Origin: Anaerolineaceae bacterium UBA2274
Lineage (GTDB): Bacteria > Chloroflexota > Anaerolineae > Anaerolineales > Anaerolineaceae
Length of the DNA: 13,238 nt
Assembly: GCA_002347705.1 (NCBI GenBank)
Contig: DDWY01000058.1
Coordinates: 789-14,026, forward strand
Direction: 5' to 3'
Part shown: piece by piece, positions 1 to 6,573 of the stretch
Numbering within the stretch: the stretch's first letter is position 1
Layout of the letters: the number at the start of each line of letters is the position of its first letter
The notes under the pieces: model-generated
Told to the model about the DNA's origin: nothing
Database searches by the model: none
What the model saw: the letters and a program-made list of their open reading frames with translations, nothing else
Made by a program: the position numbers and the translations under genes

Positions 1-618
1 CCCATCCCCAAAGGCTGGCGGGTAGGAGTATTAGGAGATCTTTGTAATGTAATCAAAGGTACCTCATATATGAGCAGCGAGTTGGCGCCATCAAGAACTG
101 CGCTCGTAACTTTAAAATCAATCAATCGAGGTGGTGGATTTAATAATAATGGGTTTAAAGAATATGTCGGTAAATACAAACCCGACCAGACACTAGATGA
201 AGGGGACCTTGTATTGGCTCAAACCGACATGACGCAGAAAGCCGAAGTTGTAGGCAGTCCTGCGATCGTCGAAAACCCATTTGAATATGAAACTCTTGTA
301 ACATCTCTTGACCTGGCAAAATGTGAACCAATAAATGAGATGCCAAGCAGTAATACGTTGTATCATTTCTTAGAACGACAGGAATTTAAGGATTATTGCC
401 TTAGTCAAACAAATGGATCTACGGTTTTGCATTTACGTACATCAGAAATCCCTAATTACGAAATGGTCATACCCAGAGAAAAACTGTTGCAGGAGTTTGA
501 TCATTTGATAACTCCTATTCGTCAGAGTATCTTAGAGAATAATAAGCAAAACCGAACCCTCATGGTAATTCGTGACAAATTAATACCGTACCTAATGAGT
601 GGAGAATTTGAGATTTAA
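1..618 (+). CDS. hsdS: Type I restriction-modification specificity subunit HsdS, C-terminal part (5' end outside window)
   Basis: This gene supplies the DNA-recognition subunit of a type I restriction-modification enzyme, which directs the HsdM methylase and HsdR motor to a bipartite target. The frame is open from base 1, so the first in-window ATG (70) is internal. The residues before it read PIPKGWRVGVLGDLCNVIKG, followed by GTSYMSSELAP, which is the typical start of an HsdS target-recognition domain. The C-terminus (NRTLMVIRDKLIPYLMSGEFEI region) matches the conserved HsdS ending, where a helix is followed by a short LMSGE tail. Only about 205 of the usual 400-450 residues are present, covering the second target-recognition domain and the tail helix. 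The base composition is more AT-rich than in hsdR downstream, which fits separate exchange of specificity genes. hsdM is expected upstream, outside the window. Confidence 0.93.
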   Translation, partial: PIPKGWRVGVLGDLCNVIKGTSYMSSELAPSRTALVTLKSINRGGGFNNNGFKEYVGKYKPDQTLDEGDLVLAQTDMTQKAEVVGSPAIVENPFEYETLVTSLDLAKCEPINEMPSSNTLYHFLERQEFKDYCLSQTNGSTVLHLRTSEIPNYEMVIPREKLLQEFDHLITPIRQSILENNKQNRTLMVIRDKLIPYLMSGEFEI

Positions 619-622
619 TGCA

Positions 623-1561
623 ATGAAAACCTCCTTAGATGAATCTTGGGTTAATTGGAAAGACTGCCTTGCTAGAGATGATGACTTCAATCCCATCTTC
701 AATCAATTGAGATTAATGGTTTGGGACACAGCCATATACCGGGTGATACTCAAAGGAAGAGAACTCAGGTGGGAAGAAAACCCTGAAAAACCTCGAGTCA
801 ACGCTGAATTACATAATTTTATTGACCGCAATTATTTCCAGTCTCAGTGCGCAACCGTAAGAAGATTAGTTGACAACACGAAAAAATCAAAGATTTACGG
901 TGATTATGGGGTTTATTCAATCGGTGCCCTTATAAAAGATATAGAGAATCACCATTCTGAATTAACTCGAAGTGCCTTCTTAGAATTGCATGAAATGCCG
1001 TACGATTATTCTGATGTCCAAAAGAGGAAGTGGGAATTTATATTTGCCAGGTTTTTTGATGAGAATGGAACCATCATTCCACGAGATCTGGATTGGCAAA
1101 GAATAGAGGATGCCCATGTGCAATTTGACCGAATGAGTGGTGTTTCGCAGGAAAAAAGAAGTCCTGATGATCGCATCAAACAATCGGTATTTGATGGCCT
1201 GCGTGCGCAATTAAGCAAGTGCGATCCTGTTGTGAAGCATGTAGATAAGTTTATTGCCCATTCCTCTACACCAGAAAGCCGATCAAAAATTCTCGACTCA
1301 AGGATTACATTTTCACAGGTCTGGGAAGCCCAGAGGATTCTCTACGAAATCGCCAATTTTCTTAGGGCAAGTTTGTTTTTAGTCGATACAATGTTGTTAG
1401 CTGTTGAATCTTATTCCTTTTACAGCCATTGGGACCAACCTTTGTTCCACGAGGATGAAAAGGATCGGATTTATGAGGTATACAAAAAGTATGAAAAGGA
1501 AACGGACGACTGGCGAGTAAATAGTGTTGAAAATATGTGGAAGGTGATCGAGGAATTGTGA
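623..1561 (+). CDS. Unrecognised protein in the type I RM operon, possibly HEPN/AbiU2-like
   Basis: This is a soluble protein of about 312 residues with no signal peptide or membrane segment. I chose ATG 623, 4 nt after the hsdS stop. ATG 599 in the same frame would overlap hsdS by 20 nt and has no clear ribosome binding site; neither start has a strong one. The protein is mostly helical in appearance. It has a charged N-terminal half (WVNWKDCLARDDDFNPIFNQLR, NYFQSQCATVRRLVD) and a D-K-F-I-A-H motif at about residues 208-213. That motif resembles the RDKxxAH active-site box of HEPN ribonucleases of the AbiU2 kind, but the arginine position is valine here. Proteins of this general look often sit inside type I RM operons as accessory genes. 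Assignment to HEPN is a guess from the motif and helical pattern. The position fixes it as part of the RM locus. The base composition matches hsdS rather than hsdR. Confidence 0.85.
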   Translation: MKTSLDESWVNWKDCLARDDDFNPIFNQLRLMVWDTAIYRVILKGRELRWEENPEKPRVNAELHNFIDRNYFQSQCATVRRLVDNTKKSKIYGDYGVYSIGALIKDIENHHSELTRSAFLELHEMPYDYSDVQKRKWEFIFARFFDENGTIIPRDLDWQRIEDAHVQFDRMSGVSQEKRSPDDRIKQSVFDGLRAQLSKCDPVVKHVDKFIAHSSTPESRSKILDSRITFSQVWEAQRILYEIANFLRASLFLVDTMLLAVESYSFYSHWDQPLFHEDEKDRIYEVYKKYEKETDDWRVNSVENMWKVIEEL

Positions 1562-1938
1562 TGCACGTAGAATCTATATCCGCACCTACACCTGGATGCT
1601 CTGATGCGCAATCTGTTTCCACGGGTCAGGTACCGGCAGGTTCGGTACGGGTAAATTCGGTAGGGGCAGGTTCAGAATCTGCCCCGACGATGGCAATCGG
1701 CGAATGCGTGGAACCTGCCCCTACGGCGGCGATCCACGACTATCCGGAACCTGCCCCTACGGTGGAAATTCGCGATTATCTGGAACCTGCCCCTACGACG
1801 GCGACCCACGACTATCTGGAACCTGCCCCTACGGCGGCGATCCACGACTATCTGGAACCTGCCCCTACGGCGAAAATTCACGAAAATCTGAAATTCGCGA
1901 TTATCTGGAACCTGCTACGATGTGTTCCAATCCAATAA
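1561..1938 (+). CDS. Doubtful small ORF running into the repeat array (EPAPT repeats)
   Basis: This ORF of 125 codons starts at an ATG that overlaps the stop of the preceding gene (TGATG). It has a plausible ribosome binding site, AGGA at 1551-1554, 6 nt upstream. The first 30 or so residues are non-repetitive. After that it only translates repeat DNA, giving a 12-residue unit of the type EPAPTAAIHDYL, and it stops in the spacer of the array. There is no domain and no codon-like structure. The repeat array is open in several frames on both strands, so an open frame here proves little. It may be the remnant of a translationally coupled gene overwritten by repeats, or no gene at all. Confidence 0.2.
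   Translation: MHVESISAPTPGCSDAQSVSTGQVPAGSVRVNSVGAGSESAPTMAIGECVEPAPTAAIHDYPEPAPTVEIRDYLEPAPTTATHDYLEPAPTAAIHDYLEPAPTAKIHENLKFAIIWNLLRCVPIQ
1630..1890. repeat. REP-like array module A: 15-bp left half-sites, palindrome, 36-bp right half-sites
   Basis: Three 15-bp left-arm units (1630-1674) end in GTAGGGGCAGGTTC at 1660-1673. This forms an imperfect palindrome with GAATCTGCCCCGAC at 1675-1688. Six direct units of 36 bp follow, starting at 1675, 1711, 1747, 1783, 1819 and 1855. Each consists of a right arm (consensus GAACCTGCCCCTAC) and a similar 22-bp linker such as GGCGGCGATCCACGACTATC plus TG. The GTAG head before a GC-rich stem is the hallmark of REP sequences that work with RAYT transposases, and a RAYT gene lies 0.6 kb downstream. 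Confidence 0.9.
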
Positions 1939-1983
1939 ACCAGGATGGATCAAATCTACCACTATCCAATTGGGCGGGTTTGG
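1891..1983. repeat. Direct duplication, copy 1 (partner 2188-2280)
   Basis: About 93 bp is repeated exactly 297 bp downstream with three mismatches by eye. It includes a non-palindromic spacer (GTGTTCCAATCCAATAAACC and on) that separates array modules. The match shows that modules B and C arose partly by segmental duplication rather than by independent REP insertions. Confidence 0.9.
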
Positions 1984-2204
1984 AACGGGCGGGTTTGGAA
2001 CGGGCGGGTTTGGAACGGGCAGAATCTGTACGGGCAGGTTCGGTACGGGCAGGTTCGGTACGGGCGGGTTTGGTACGGGTGGGTTTGATACGGGCGGGTT
2101 TGGTACGGGCGAAATCTGTAGGGGCAGGTTCAGAACCTGCCCCTACGGCGGCGATCCACGACTATCTGGAACCTGCCCCTACGGCTGAAATTCGCGATTA
2201 TCTG
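1972..2204. repeat. REP-like array module B
   Basis: Eleven tandem 15-bp left-arm units run from 1972 to 2136. They are variants of GGGCGGGTTTGGAAC, GGGCAGGTTCGGTAC and GGGCAGAATCTGTAC. They end in a perfect 14-bp inverted repeat, GTAGGGGCAGGTTC at 2118-2131 and GAACCTGCCCCTAC at 2133-2146, with one base between the arms. Two 36-bp right-arm units follow, at 2133-2168 and 2169-2204. The layout is the same as in module A, but the left-arm side is expanded. Confidence 0.9.
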
Positions 2205-2280
2205 GAACCTGCGACGATGTGTTCCAATCCAATAAACCAGGATGGATCATATCTACCATTATCCAATTGGGCGGGTTTGG
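2188..2280. repeat. Direct duplication, copy 2 (partner 1891-1983)
   Basis: This is the second copy of the spacer segment described at 1891-1983, offset by 297 bp. It joins module B to module C. Confidence 0.9.
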
Positions 2281-2431
2281 TACGGGCGGAATCTGTAGGG
2301 GCAGGTTCGGAACCTGCCCCTACGGCGGCGACCCACGACTATCCGGAACCTGCCCCTACAACGGCGATCCACGCCTATTCGGAACCTGCCCCTACGGCGG
2401 TAATCGACGAATATCCGGAACATGCCGCTAC
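2269..2431. repeat. REP-like array module C
   Basis: Three 15-bp left-arm units (2269-2313) lead into a perfect 14-bp inverted repeat, GTAGGGGCAGGTTC at 2295-2308 and GAACCTGCCCCTAC at 2310-2323. 36-bp right-arm units then start at 2310, 2346 and 2382, with a decayed one at 2418. The array fades out about 70 bp before the RAYT start. I see no separate gene between 1562 and 2501; the stretch is repeat DNA plus short spacers. Confidence 0.88.
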
Positions 2432-2501
2432 ATTTGCTAATATAATCAAATTGGACTCATCAGGAATAGGATCATCATTGGGTATGCCATGGTAGGATAA
2501 T

Positions 2502-3176
2502 ATGTCTCAGGATAATTCAGAAAATCTCCAAGATCGTCATCATCGCCGCTCTATTCGCATGAAGGGGTATGATTATTCCCAACCAGGCGCTTACTTTGTA
2601 ACCATATGCACGCACGGCAAACAGTCACTTTTTGGGAAAATTGTGGATGGTGAAATGCAATTGAACGATTTTGGGAAGGTTGTGGAATTCACATGGAATG
2701 ATCTGGTCAATCACGTTGATGGGATCGAATTAGGTCCATTTGTGATCATGCCCAATCACATCCACGCCATTATTCACATCATCGCACCGGCAAACACAGT
2801 AGGGGCGGGTTCAGATAATGGGGCATCGGTAGGGGCGGGTTCAGGTATAAATGCATCGGTAGGGGCGGGTTCAGATAATGGGGCATCGGTAGGGGCGGGT
2901 TCAGAACCCGCCCGTACAGAACCCGCCCGCACAGAACCCGCCCGTACATCAGCACGCAAGCAAACACCTCTTTCTGAAATTGTGCGGCAATTAAAGACCT
3001 TTTCTGCAAAACGCATTAATTTACTTCGTAAATCAACTGGCGAGCCTGTCTGGCAACGGAATTACTACGAACACATCATCCGCAACAATGAGTCCTACCA
3101 GAAAATCGGTGAATACATTCTTACAAACCCCATCCAATGGGAAAACGATCGCTATTATTCCGGGGGTACACCATGA
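2502..3176 (+). CDS. REP-associated tyrosine transposase (RAYT, IS200/Y1 family) with an in-frame repeat insertion
   Basis: This is a single-strand HUH transposase of the type that binds and moves or processes REP palindromes. It has 224 residues. The N-terminal segment (RRSIRMKGYDYSQPGAYFVT) and following FGKIVDGEMQLNDFG are typical of RAYTs. The metal-binding HUH pair is H86-I87-H88 in MPNHIHAIIH. The nucleophile is most likely Y205 in GEYILTNPIQW, after EHIIRNNESY. Residues 100-149 are not family sequence: they are translated repeats (VGAGSDNGAS-like units, then EPART units) encoded by 150 bp of REP-like DNA. Without them the protein would be about 174 residues, the normal size. Start ATG 2502 follows AGGA at 2494-2497. 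The gene lies between an RM accessory gene and hsdR, and is presumably an insertion into the operon. All catalytic residues are present, so it may be active if the linker is tolerated. Confidence 0.93.
   Translation: MSQDNSENLQDRHHRRSIRMKGYDYSQPGAYFVTICTHGKQSLFGKIVDGEMQLNDFGKVVEFTWNDLVNHVDGIELGPFVIMPNHIHAIIHIIAPANTVGAGSDNGASVGAGSGINASVGAGSDNGASVGAGSEPARTEPARTEPARTSARKQTPLSEIVRQLKTFSAKRINLLRKSTGEPVWQRNYYEHIIRNNESYQKIGEYILTNPIQWENDRYYSGGTP
2799..2948. repeat. REP-like module D inside the RAYT coding sequence
   Basis: Four direct copies of GTAGGGGCGGGTTC start at 2799, 2829, 2859 and 2889 (period 30 bp). Three copies of GAACCCGCCCGTACA (one with C for T) follow at 2904, 2919 and 2934 (period 15 bp). 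The last left arm and the first right arm form a 14-bp inverted repeat with one mismatch and a single central base (2889-2917). The whole block is 150 bp, a multiple of three, and contains no stop in the transposase frame. Confidence 0.93.
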
Positions 3177-3229
3177 TTTTATCTAAATTCGAGCAAATCG
3201 TCCGACCATATCTGGTTGGAGCAAGTTCC

Positions 3230-3258
3230 GTACGGGCGGGTTCCGAACCCGCCCCTAC
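3230..3258. repeat. Solitary REP-like palindrome between the RAYT gene and hsdR
   Basis: GTACGGGCGGGTTC (3230-3243) and GAACCCGCCCCTAC (3245-3258) are inverted with one mismatch and one central base. It is the same element as in modules A-D without tandem arms. It lies in the 122-bp gap upstream of hsdR. Apart from this palindrome and the hsdR ribosome binding site, the gap contains only a 40-codon open frame of doubtful meaning (3173-3295). Confidence 0.9.
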
Positions 3259-3298
3259 AATGCCAATCCTTAGGAAGCTATTACCCAGGGGGTAAACC

Positions 3299-5008
3299 AT
3301 GATCCTGAACGAATCCGACATCGAACAAAGCGCGCTTGATTTGCTGAAAGAATTGAATGGCTACCAGGTCGCGTATGGACCTGACCTGGCTGACGGCATC
3401 TTCAAAGAACGCGAGCTGACAGACGTTCTGCTCACCAGGCGGGTCAAAGATGCCATTGACCGCATCAACCCTCACATCCCGGCATCAGCCCGCGAGGACG
3501 CGTTCAAAGAGGTGCTGCGCCTGCCTTTTGGTCAGCTGATCGACAAGAACGAACACTTTCACAACCTGCTGATCAATGGCGTCGATGTTAAATTTGGCAT
3601 TGGTGAGGGCAAAAGCCGCACTGACAAGGTCTGGCTGGTTGACTGGCATAACCCCGCCGGCTCCAACAACGAATTCCTGGCGGTCAGCCAGTACACTTTG
3701 CTGGATACGTCCGGTATCCACACCTCCATCCAGGAAAACCGCCGGCCGGACATCGTTTTGTTCGTCAATGGATTACCCCTGGTGGTTTTTGAACTGAAAA
3801 ACGCAGTGGACGAACAAGCCAACCTCGAAAAAGCTTTCAACCAACTGCTCACTTATCACACCGTGATCCCCTCGCTCTTTCCTTATAACGCCTTCGAGGT
3901 CATCAGCGACGGCTGGTCGGCAGCCGCCGGCACGATCAGCAGCGAATACAGCCGCTTTATGCAGTGGAAAAGCGTGGATGGCAACTCGGTGGTCGACTCG
4001 CGCACCCAATCTGAGCTGCAGCCCCTGATCCAGGGCATGCTCAGCAAGAGCAGGCTGCTGGACTTGATCCGTCATTTTTTGGTGTTTGAACGAACGCGGG
4101 AAGGTACGGTTAAAAAACTGGCTGCCTATCACCAATACTTCGCGGTCAATAAAGCGATCGAATCGACTCTGCGTGCTTCCGCGCAAGACAGCGGCAAATT
4201 GTACGCACGCGAACATCCGGCGAGATTTCACCTGTCTTCAGTGGCTGAGCAAGAAAGCGGCGATAAACGCGGTGGTGTGGTCTGGCACACGCAGGGCAGC
4301 GGCAAGAGCCTCTCGATGGTCTTTTATGCCGGCAAGCTGGTGTTGGAACCCGCCATGAGCAACCCCACCATCGTGGTGCTGACCGACCGCAACGACCTTG
4401 ACCAACAACTTTTTGACACCTTCGCTGGCTGCCAGCAATTGCTGCGCCAAACACCAGTGCAGGCTGAAAACCGTGAACACCTGAGACAGCTGCTGCAGGT
4501 GGTTTCGGGCGGGATTGTCTTCACCACCATTCAAAAGTTCTTCCCCGAAAATGGATTTGAGACTCTTCCCGCGTTGACACTCAGGCGCAACGTGGTCGTG
4601 ATTGCCGATGAAGCTCACCGCAGCCAGTACGATTTTATCGATGGCTTTGCCCGCCATATGCGCGACGCCCTGCCCAACGCCACTTTCATCGGCTTCACCG
4701 GCACGCCCATTGAGAAGGCAGATAAAAACACCCAGGCGGTCTTTGGCAATTACGTGGATGTGTATGACATTCAGCAAGCAGTTGAAGACGGCGCGACTGT
4801 GCCGATTTATTACGAAAGCCGCCTGGCGAAAATCTCGCTATCCGAAGAAGATCAGAAGTTGCTGGACGAACGGATTGATGAGATCACCGAAGATGAAGAG
4901 CTGACTGAAAAGCAGAAAAACTATGCCAGGTGGACGGGTAAGGAAGCTGTGGTGGGGGTCCGCGCCGCGTTTACGCCAGGTAGCCAAGGACCTCGTGGAG
5001 CACTTTGA
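3299..5008 (+). CDS. hsdR: Type I restriction endonuclease subunit HsdR, N-terminal fragment (frameshifted)
   Basis: HsdR is the motor and nuclease subunit of type I RM enzymes: it translocates DNA with ATP and cuts it at a distance. The start ATG 3299 is preceded by a strong ribosome binding site, AGGGGG at 3287-3292. The nuclease domain comes first, with D151 and E165-L166-K167 (PDIVLF...ELKN) as the PD-(D/E)xK core. The superfamily 2 helicase domain follows: Walker A TQGSGKS at 331-337, LTDRNDLDQQ, DEAH at 437-440, and FTGTP at 466-470. Family-like sequence ends at about residue 553 (WTGKEAVVG). The last 16 residues before the stop at 5008 are out-of-frame sequence. The frame continues as the C-terminal fragment once one G of the G5 run at 4954-4958 is ignored. 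The joined protein would be about 1068 residues, normal for HsdR. hsdS lies upstream, beyond the RAYT insertion. Confidence 0.93.
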   Translation: MILNESDIEQSALDLLKELNGYQVAYGPDLADGIFKERELTDVLLTRRVKDAIDRINPHIPASAREDAFKEVLRLPFGQLIDKNEHFHNLLINGVDVKFGIGEGKSRTDKVWLVDWHNPAGSNNEFLAVSQYTLLDTSGIHTSIQENRRPDIVLFVNGLPLVVFELKNAVDEQANLEKAFNQLLTYHTVIPSLFPYNAFEVISDGWSAAAGTISSEYSRFMQWKSVDGNSVVDSRTQSELQPLIQGMLSKSRLLDLIRHFLVFERTREGTVKKLAAYHQYFAVNKAIESTLRASAQDSGKLYAREHPARFHLSSVAEQESGDKRGGVVWHTQGSGKSLSMVFYAGKLVLEPAMSNPTIVVLTDRNDLDQQLFDTFAGCQQLLRQTPVQAENREHLRQLLQVVSGGIVFTTIQKFFPENGFETLPALTLRRNVVVIADEAHRSQYDFIDGFARHMRDALPNATFIGFTGTPIEKADKNTQAVFGNYVDVYDIQQAVEDGATVPIYYESRLAKISLSEEDQKLLDERIDEITEDEELTEKQKNYARWTGKEAVVGVRAAFTPGSQGPRGAL

Positions 5009-6506
5009 AGCCCGGCGAAGTTCCACCGGCGGCAAGGGCATGATCGTTTGCATGAGCCGGCGCATCTGCGTGGAACTTTACGCCGAAATCGTGCGCCTGC
5101 GCCCGAATTGGCACCATCCGGCGGATGCTGAAGGCAAGATCAAAATTGTGATGACTGGTTCTGCGAGTGACCCGCTGAGATGGCAGGAGCATATTCGGAA
5201 CAAGGAACGCCGAAAGCAGATTGGCGATCGGCTGCGCAACGACCAGGATGACCTGCAGCTGCTGATCGTGCGCGATATGTTTCTGACCGGCTTTGATGCC
5301 CCACCATTGGACACCATGTATCTCGACAAGCCCATGAACGGGCATACCCTGATGCAGGCAATAGCACGGGTTAACCGCGTCTTTGGGGAGAAAACCGGCG
5401 GTTTAATTGTGGACTATATCGGCATTGCCCAGGACCTGAAACAGGCGCTGGCGATTTACACGGAAGGGCAGGGCAGAGGGGATATCGCGCTGGATCAGGA
5501 AGCAGCTGTGAATATTATGCTGCGTGAATTCGAAATTGTGCGGGATATGTTTGGCAGGTTCGACTACCGCCAATACTTCAGCCTGCCACCCGCGCAAAAA
5601 CTCAATTTTATTCTTGATGCTGCCAACCACATCGCATCTCTGAGTGAGATCCAGCAAGGCGATAAACTGCTTACGGGCACTGACCGCTTCAAAGAAAACC
5701 TGCTGCGTCTGCGTAAAGCTTATGGGCTGGCAGTGCCGCACCCTAAAGCGCTTGAAATCAGGGACGATCTGGCTTTCTTCCTGGCAATCAAAGCCCGGTT
5801 TGAGAAGTTTGAACGACGGGGGCAGAAGCGCACCTACTCCCAGATCGAAGAGGAAATACGCCGCATTGTCAACGACGCCATTATCTCAGACGAGGTGGTG
5901 GATATTTTTGATGCGGCTGGTATCCGAAAACCCGACATCTCCATCCTTTCGGATGAGTTTTTGGCAGAAATCAAGGATATGGAACGCAAAAACCTCGCGC
6001 TGGAACTGCTCAGAAAACTCCTGGCAGATGAGATCAAAACCCGCGGCAGGTTGAACGCCACCCAGGAACGCAAGTTTTCCGAAATGCTGGCAGAGGCAGT
6101 GAAACGCTATCAGAATGGGCTGATTGATTCGGTCAAAATGATCGAAGAACTGATCCAGTTGGCACAGGAAATCCGCCAGGCAGACAAGCGCGGCGAAGAT
6201 TTGGGGCTGGCTCCGGATGAACTGGCATTTTATGATGCCCTGGCGGACAACCCAAACGCGGAAGCATTGTTGGGTGATGATATCTTGCGTCAGATTGCGG
6301 TGGAATTGACCGAAAGCGTCCGGAAAAACGCAACCATCGACTGGCAATTGAAAGAAAGTGTTCAGGCAAAACTGCGCGTGTTGGTCAAACGTTTGTTGAG
6401 GAAGTACAAATACCCACCCGACGATCCTGCCACTCGTGAGTACACGGTCTCGGTCAACAAGGTGCTTGACCAGGCAGGAAAGTTAGCTGATTATTGGACT
6501 GCCTGA
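4923..6506 (+). CDS. hsdR: HsdR C-terminal fragment (second half of the frameshifted gene)
   Basis: This frame holds the rest of HsdR. True family sequence begins at about 4959 (SAPRLRQVAKDLVEHFEARR). The nominal ATG at 4923 lies upstream of the frame break and is not a likely start. The second RecA-like helicase domain is present, with FLTGFDAPPLDTMYLDKPM and motif VI QAIARVNR (residues 686-693 of the joined protein). It is followed by the helical C-terminal domain of the HindI/EcoR124 type (DUF3387), ending in VNKVLDQAGKLADYW. That domain contacts the methylase core. There is no good internal ribosome binding site, so as sequenced this part would probably not be made unless ribosomes shift frame. 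The sequence is otherwise well preserved, with no further stop, which suggests a recent mutation or a sequencing error. Confidence 0.9.
   Translation: MPGGRVRKLWWGSAPRLRQVAKDLVEHFEARRSSTGGKGMIVCMSRRICVELYAEIVRLRPNWHHPADAEGKIKIVMTGSASDPLRWQEHIRNKERRKQIGDRLRNDQDDLQLLIVRDMFLTGFDAPPLDTMYLDKPMNGHTLMQAIARVNRVFGEKTGGLIVDYIGIAQDLKQALAIYTEGQGRGDIALDQEAAVNIMLREFEIVRDMFGRFDYRQYFSLPPAQKLNFILDAANHIASLSEIQQGDKLLTGTDRFKENLLRLRKAYGLAVPHPKALEIRDDLAFFLAIKARFEKFERRGQKRTYSQIEEEIRRIVNDAIISDEVVDIFDAAGIRKPDISILSDEFLAEIKDMERKNLALELLRKLLADEIKTRGRLNATQERKFSEMLAEAVKRYQNGLIDSVKMIEELIQLAQEIRQADKRGEDLGLAPDELAFYDALADNPNAEALLGDDILRQIAVELTESVRKNATIDWQLKESVQAKLRVLVKRLLRKYKYPPDDPATREYTVSVNKVLDQAGKLADYWTA
4954..4958 (+). other. 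Frameshift site in hsdR (G5 run)
   Basis: The upstream frame reads E-A-V-V-G across 4943-4957. Removing one G from the run GGGGG lets translation pass straight into S-A-P-R-L-R-Q-V-A-K-D, which keeps the family spacing. A single +1 G is therefore the simplest explanation for the broken gene. I cannot tell a real mutation from a homopolymer sequencing error. Confidence 0.85.
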
Positions 6507-6573
6507 TCAATGATCAATGATCTATATTTTTCTAATCGTAATTTCGGGTAGAGCCAAGGGTTACAGGCAGCTC

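Noticed and set aside
1675..1890. CRISPR-like array with 36-bp period
   Set aside because: The 14-bp conserved part is too short, and the 22-bp intervening sequences are near copies of each other rather than unique spacers. No cas genes are present, and the unit is half of a REP-like palindrome.
1704..2495. 263-codon ORF through the repeat array
   Set aside because: It consists almost entirely of translated repeats in a frame different from the 1561 ORF, has no ribosome binding site, and the array is open in several frames on both strands.
3255..3260. TACAAT as a -10 box for hsdR
   Set aside because: It is made by the conserved edge of the repeat (CCCTAC) plus chance bases, and no -35 box is seen at a proper distance.
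3773..4777. Several minus-strand ORFs over hsdR
   Set aside because: They lie opposite strong hsdR motifs, share its codon periodicity, and show no domains or ribosome binding sites.
4923..4958. ATG 4923 as the true start of a separate helicase gene
   Set aside because: The first 12 residues from this ATG are out of frame with the conserved family sequence, there is no ribosome binding site, and the two halves join perfectly as one HsdR.
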